From Janibacter sp. A1S7 (lineage in GTDB: Bacteria > Actinomycetota > Actinomycetes > Actinomycetales > Dermatophilaceae), in contig NZ_CP144913.1 in assembly GCF_037198315.1 (NCBI RefSeq), positions 1 to 64,000 of the forward strand: DNA of 64,000 bases, written 5' to 3'. A program made the position numbers and the translations under genes. Shown piece after piece: positions 60,872-64,000 of this stretch. The number at the start of each line of letters is the position of its first letter. Within the stretch, counting starts at the first letter, position 1. The notes under the pieces were generated by a model. The model searched no databases. It saw only the letters and a list, made by a program, of their open reading frames with translations, and was not told the DNA's origin.

Positions 60872-61630
60872 TCAGAGCAGCTTGCGCACCACGGGCAGGG
60901 GCAGGGTCTTCATGGCGGCGCCGATGACGACCCACGGCTTCGCCGGCACGTAGGCCTTGGGCTTGCGGGCCTCGATCGCCTCGACCATCGAGCGGACGCC
61001 CACGTCGGTGTCGACCATGAACTTCGTTCGCTGCTCGACCTTCTCGTTCATCTCCGAGCGGATGTATCCCGGGTAGAGCACGCTCACGTCGATGTCGAGG
61101 TCGGGCTTGCCGAGCATCTCGGAGCGGATGCCCTCACCGAGCGAGGCGACGAAGGCCTTGCTCGCCCCGTAGGTCGTCATCGACTTGGGCATGCCACGCA
61201 GCGCGGTGATCGATGCGACGAGCACGAGGTGCCCGGCCTGCTGCTCGCGGAAGATCGCCATCGCGGCCTCGGTCTGCGCGGCGGCACCGAGGACGTTCGT
61301 CACCAGCGTCTCCCGGTTGGCGTAGTGGCTGCCCTTGCCGTACGGGGCGCCCTTGCCGAGGCCGGCGTTGACGACCACGCGGTCGAGGCGGCCGAGGTCC
61401 CCCTTCGCCTGCTCGAAGACCGCGGTGACGTCCTCGTCCCGGGTGACGTCGAGGGCGTAGGTCTCGACGCGACGCTGGGGGTGGGCCGTGGCGATCTCCG
61501 CCTTCAGCGCGTCGAGGCGGTCGGTCCGGCGCGCGGTGAGCGCGAGGTCGTGCCCGAGTGCGGCGAACTGGCGGGCCATCTCGGCGCCGAGACCGGAGCT
61601 GGCGCCGGTGATCAGGGTGGTGAAGGTCAT
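60872..61630 (-). CDS. Short-chain dehydrogenase/reductase
   Basis: 252 aa. TGASSGLG cofactor motif, RR after beta-2 (ALTARRTDRL) suggesting NADP, VVNAGLG, Ser in VASITALRG and YGASKAF. The C-terminal hydrophobic segment (KPWVVIGAAMKTLPLPVVRKLL, in part) resembles the DltE/FabG-like membrane-associated type. Substrate unknown. Confidence 0.92.
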   Translation of the reverse strand: MTFTTLITGASSGLGAEMARQFAALGHDLALTARRTDRLDALKAEIATAHPQRRVETYALDVTRDEDVTAVFEQAKGDLGRLDRVVVNAGLGKGAPYGKGSHYANRETLVTNVLGAAAQTEAAMAIFREQQAGHLVLVASITALRGMPKSMTTYGASKAFVASLGEGIRSEMLGKPDLDIDVSVLYPGYIRSEMNEKVEQRTKFMVDTDVGVRSMVEAIEARKPKAYVPAKPWVVIGAAMKTLPLPVVRKLL

Positions 61631-61782
61631 GGCCCGACGGTATCGCGTTGCCGGTCGGACCCCGCATCGCGCGCCGATGATCGGATCTATTATTCACGAT
61701 CAGAACCGTGTAAATTTAGTGGGACCAGCAGCACCCCGAAAGGACCCACGTCGCCAGGAGTGCACGAGCCAGGAGGCCCGCC

Positions 61783-62247
61783 ATGACAACCACACAGCAG
61801 CGATCGCAGACCACCGCGACGGACCACCGCGGTCTGGGGGTGCTGGACCACCAGGAGTGTCTGCGCCGGATCGCCTCGACGCCGATCGGACGGATCGCCT
61901 TCCACGACGCCGGGGAGACGGTCATCCTCCCGGTCAACCACGTCGTCGACGGCAGCTGCATCGCCTTCCGCGCCCGGTGGGACTCGGTGCTGGCGTCTGC
62001 GGTGAACCAGACCTCCGTCGCCTTCGAGGTCGACGAGTTCGACGCGCTCGAGGGGACCGGCTGGAGCGTGCTCGTCCGGGGTGTCGCGAGCACCGTCTAC
62101 GACGAGGAGACCAGCCGGCGCTTCGAGGACAGGCTCGGCGACCAGTGGGGCGAGCAACCGGACGGGACGTTCTGGACCTCCATCCGACCCGACGAGGTCA
62201 GCGGGCGCGAGATGAAGGCCACCCGGGGGGAGTGCGGCTGCTGTTGA
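61783..62247 (+). CDS. Pyridoxamine 5'-phosphate oxidase-like flavin/F420-binding protein
   Basis: 154 aa. Split-barrel protein: HQECLRRIASTPIGRIAFH, PVNHVVDGSCIAFRA, VAFEVDEFD, WSVLVRGVAS. Ends in a Cys cluster GECGCC. Precedes whiB with a 4-bp overlap (TTGA), so both are read from one message. The preceding 100 bp are AT-rich and likely contain the promoter. Confidence 0.87.
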   Translation: MTTTQQRSQTTATDHRGLGVLDHQECLRRIASTPIGRIAFHDAGETVILPVNHVVDGSCIAFRARWDSVLASAVNQTSVAFEVDEFDALEGTGWSVLVRGVASTVYDEETSRRFEDRLGDQWGEQPDGTFWTSIRPDEVSGREMKATRGECGCC

Positions 62248-62519
62248 ACCCCTTCACCCGACGGGCGGATGACGCCCGGCACTGGCGCCACGACGCCGCG
62301 TGCTTCGGCGAGGAGCTGGACCTGTTCTTCCCGGTCGGCGTCGCCGGCCCGGCCGTGTGGCAGATCAGCCAGGCCAAGGCGATCTGCGAGGACTGCCCCG
62401 TGCGGGCACAGTGCCTCGAGTACGCCCTGCGCACCGGGCAGGACCACGGCGTCTGGGGAGGGCTGACCCCGCAGGAGCGGCGTGAGCTGCGTCGCGCCGA
62501 CGACGCCCGCGGCGCCTAG
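62244..62519 (+). CDS. whiB: WhiB-family iron-sulfur regulator (WhiB1-like)
   Basis: 91 aa from TTG 62244, the only start near the first conserved residues. Four cluster Cys: AACFGEE, then CEDCPVRAQC; the LFFPVG, QISQAKAIC, TGQDHGVWGGLTPQERR order matches WhiB1, which responds to nitric oxide through a 4Fe-4S cluster. A divergent whiB of this type is usually essential. Its last 4 bp overlap the convergent kinase gene. Confidence 0.9.
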   Translation: MNPFTRRADDARHWRHDAACFGEELDLFFPVGVAGPAVWQISQAKAICEDCPVRAQCLEYALRTGQDHGVWGGLTPQERRELRRADDARGA

Positions 62520-63421
62520 GGGAGCCCCGTCCGTGCGGGTGCGCGCACGGACAGCGCATGCCGGATGCAGCGCACCTGCATCCGTCGGGCCGGCCCGATG
62601 ACATCACCGTCGAGCTGGATGTGCAGGGGGGTGGCGCTCGTGACCGTCAGCTCCGTCGAGGGCCGTGTCCGCAAGCCGGAGACGTTGCGCCGCCAGCCCA
62701 GCGCCCCCTTCGCCGCCACACCGACCCACTGGACCGGCCGGCGCACGATCACCTCGAGCACGTCGAGGAGCCCGTCGTCGACGAGCCCCCCGGGGACCAG
62801 CACCCCGGCGCGCACCCGGGTGCAGTTGGCCGCCAGGATGCTCCAGGCGAGGACCTCGCGCTCCGGCTCGTCGTCGTGGCGCACCCTCATCGGCACCGGC
62901 CGGCGCATCGCCGAGACCGCGGCAGGGGCCAGGTAGGCCGGCCAGCCGATGCGCTCCTTCAGCCCCGGCCGGGTGGCCGCGACCGTCGCCGCGTCGTGGC
63001 CCATCCCCGCCAGGACGACGAAGGGGTGGTCCTCCACCTCGTCGTCGATGCGGGCGAGCCCGAGATCGACCGGACGGGCGCTGCCGGTGACCGCGACCTG
63101 CGCGGCCGCGGCGACGGTCTCGGGCAGATCGAGGTTGTGGGCGAGGAGGTTGGCGGTCCCGATCGGGACCACGCCCAACTCGGTGCCCGTGCCGGCCAGG
63201 GCCTGCGCCACCGAGCGCACTGTGCCGTCGCCCCCGGCGGCGATGACCACCTGCGCGCCGGCCCGGACCGCGCTCATGGCCTGGGCGCGGCCGGTCTCGG
63301 CGCGCGTCGTCAGGTGCACCGTCGGGGCGGGCCAGCCGGCCGACAGCGCTCGCTCGGAGACCGCCTCGAGTGCTCGCTCCCATCCCCCCTTCGACGGGTT
63401 GACGACGAGCGCGGACCTCAC
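62516..63421 (-). CDS. Diacylglycerol/lipid kinase family protein
   Basis: 301 aa from GTG 63421. NPSKGG near the N terminus, AAGGDGTVRSVAQAL (nucleotide site), PIGTANLLAHNL, and a C-terminal beta domain with VPGGLVDDGLLDVL. Phosphorylates a lipid alcohol. Overlaps the upstream beta-propeller gene by 4 bp. Confidence 0.9.
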   Translation of the reverse strand: MRSALVVNPSKGGWERALEAVSERALSAGWPAPTVHLTTRAETGRAQAMSAVRAGAQVVIAAGGDGTVRSVAQALAGTGTELGVVPIGTANLLAHNLDLPETVAAAAQVAVTGSARPVDLGLARIDDEVEDHPFVVLAGMGHDAATVAATRPGLKERIGWPAYLAPAAVSAMRRPVPMRVRHDDEPEREVLAWSILAANCTRVRAGVLVPGGLVDDGLLDVLEVIVRRPVQWVGVAAKGALGWRRNVSGLRTRPSTELTVTSATPLHIQLDGDVIGPARRMQVRCIRHALSVRAPARTGLP

Positions 63422-64000
63422 TCGGTGGCCGTGCGGGAGTCGTCGAAGACGATGATCGACCCTCCGTAGCAGGCGACCCAGACCCGCTCCTGGGTCGGCT
63501 CGTAGGTGATGCCGATCGGGTGCGGGTCGGTCTCGACGGTCTGGATGACCTCGAAGTCGTCGGTGGCGACCTTGCTCATCGTGGCGTCGTCGTAGTTGAC
63601 GACGTACAGGGCGCCGCCGTCCGGACTCATCGTCATCGAGCGGGGCTGGGTGCCGACGGCGACCTCCCGGGTGACCTCACCCGTCGCGGTGTCGACCTCG
63701 CTGACGGTGCCGCTGTTGTTGTTGGTGACGTAGAGGTGCTCGCCCTCGGGGGAGAGCACCAGGTGCCGGGGACCGTCGCCGGTGTCGGTGAAGTCGGCAT
63801 CCACCGCACCCGAGTCCAGGTCGACGGCGACGGTGCGGTCGGCGCCCATGAGCGCGACATAGGCGGTGGAGCTGTCCGGGGAGACCTCGATGCCGCGGGG
63901 GTTGTCGCCGCCGAGCGGGATGGTCGAGGTGACCTTGCCCTTCGCGACGTCGATGACGCTGAGGTCCATCGAGCACCAGTTGGTCACCAGGACGTGCTTG
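63418..64000 (-). CDS. YncE-like beta-propeller protein, 5' part outside the window
   Basis: The frame stays open to the right edge; 194 codons are visible. Repeated blades of the YVTN type: PRGIEVSPDSSTAYVAL, PRHLVLSPEGEHLYVTNN, PRSMTMSPDGGALYVVNY, each followed by a VDLDSG or VDTATG strand. Secreted or surface propellers of this type are common next to lipid genes; no function can be assigned. Confidence 0.82.
   Translation of the reverse strand, partial: KHVLVTNWCSMDLSVIDVAKGKVTSTIPLGGDNPRGIEVSPDSSTAYVALMGADRTVAVDLDSGAVDADFTDTGDGPRHLVLSPEGEHLYVTNNNSGTVSEVDTATGEVTREVAVGTQPRSMTMSPDGGALYVVNYDDATMSKVATDDFEVIQTVETDPHPIGITYEPTQERVWVACYGGSIIVFDDSRTATE

Overview
The window is chromosomal DNA of a high-GC Gram-positive actinobacterium. 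The evidence is the fhaA-fhaB-pstP-rodA-pbpA-pknB cell-growth cassette beside tRNA-Leu(CAG), a WhiB1-type regulator, a DUF5926 protein, a CmtR-like metal sensor, many GTG starts and ATGA/GTGA gene overlaps. Gene content and style suggest the Intrasporangiaceae/Dermacoccaceae (Janibacter-like), but that assignment is impression only.

Layout. 1-7.1 kb (minus strand): Ser/Thr kinase PknB (cut by the window edge), PBP2-type transpeptidase, SEDS glycosyltransferase, PP2C phosphatase and two FHA proteins, the phospho-signalling and wall-elongation operon. 7.3-7.5 kb: tRNA-Leu and terminator. 7.7-8.7 kb: decayed IS transposase. 8.7-16.9 kb: a lower-GC, apparently acquired catabolic operon with a complete branched-chain-type (Liv) ABC importer, an IclR regulator, an isocitrate-lyase-superfamily lyase and a two-subunit aconitase-like hydratase, with its own promoter, a palindromic operator and a strong terminator. 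17.5-22.2 kb: iron-regulated siderophore uptake (siderophore-interacting reductase divergent from a binding protein, two permeases and an ATPase, with an IdeR-like box between). 22.8-24.5 kb: a membrane protein and an SDR. 24.6-27.1 kb: SAM-I riboswitch, a cysteine-containing leader peptide, an OsmC-family protein and a sodium:solute symporter. 27.2-29.6 kb: CmtR-like sensor and P1B metal ATPase. 29.7-32.5 kb: aldo/keto reductase, flavohemoprotein, DoxX protein.

32.5-42.6 kb: fatty-acid beta-oxidation genes (enoyl-CoA hydratase, thiolase, FadB-type fusion, CoA-transferase, acyl-CoA dehydrogenase) with a TetR regulator, then an MFS permease and an ArsR-type regulator. 42.7-49.3 kb: a tightly coupled five-gene operon made of a fused circularly permuted ATP-grasp/alpha-E protein, transglutaminase, patatin, acyltransferase and esterase. 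49.4-64 kb: housekeeping and stress genes (pheA, DUF4446, DUF5926, anti-sigma-type ATPase, rsgA, DUF421, pirin, pseudouridine synthase, MarR/MFS pair, VOC, truncated DinB and WYL genes, SDR, PNPOx-like, whiB, lipid kinase and a beta-propeller cut by the edge).

Most notable: the 8.7-16.9 kb operon reads as an uptake-hydration-cleavage pathway for a substituted maleate/malate-type acid. A SAM riboswitch and a sulfur-type leader peptide sit in tandem ahead of an uncharacterised OsmC/symporter pair. A family of ~90-bp hairpin repeats lies in intergenic DNA. The 9-mer CGAAGGGGG occurs at least 21 times between 32 and 64 kb and was not noticed in the first 32 kb.
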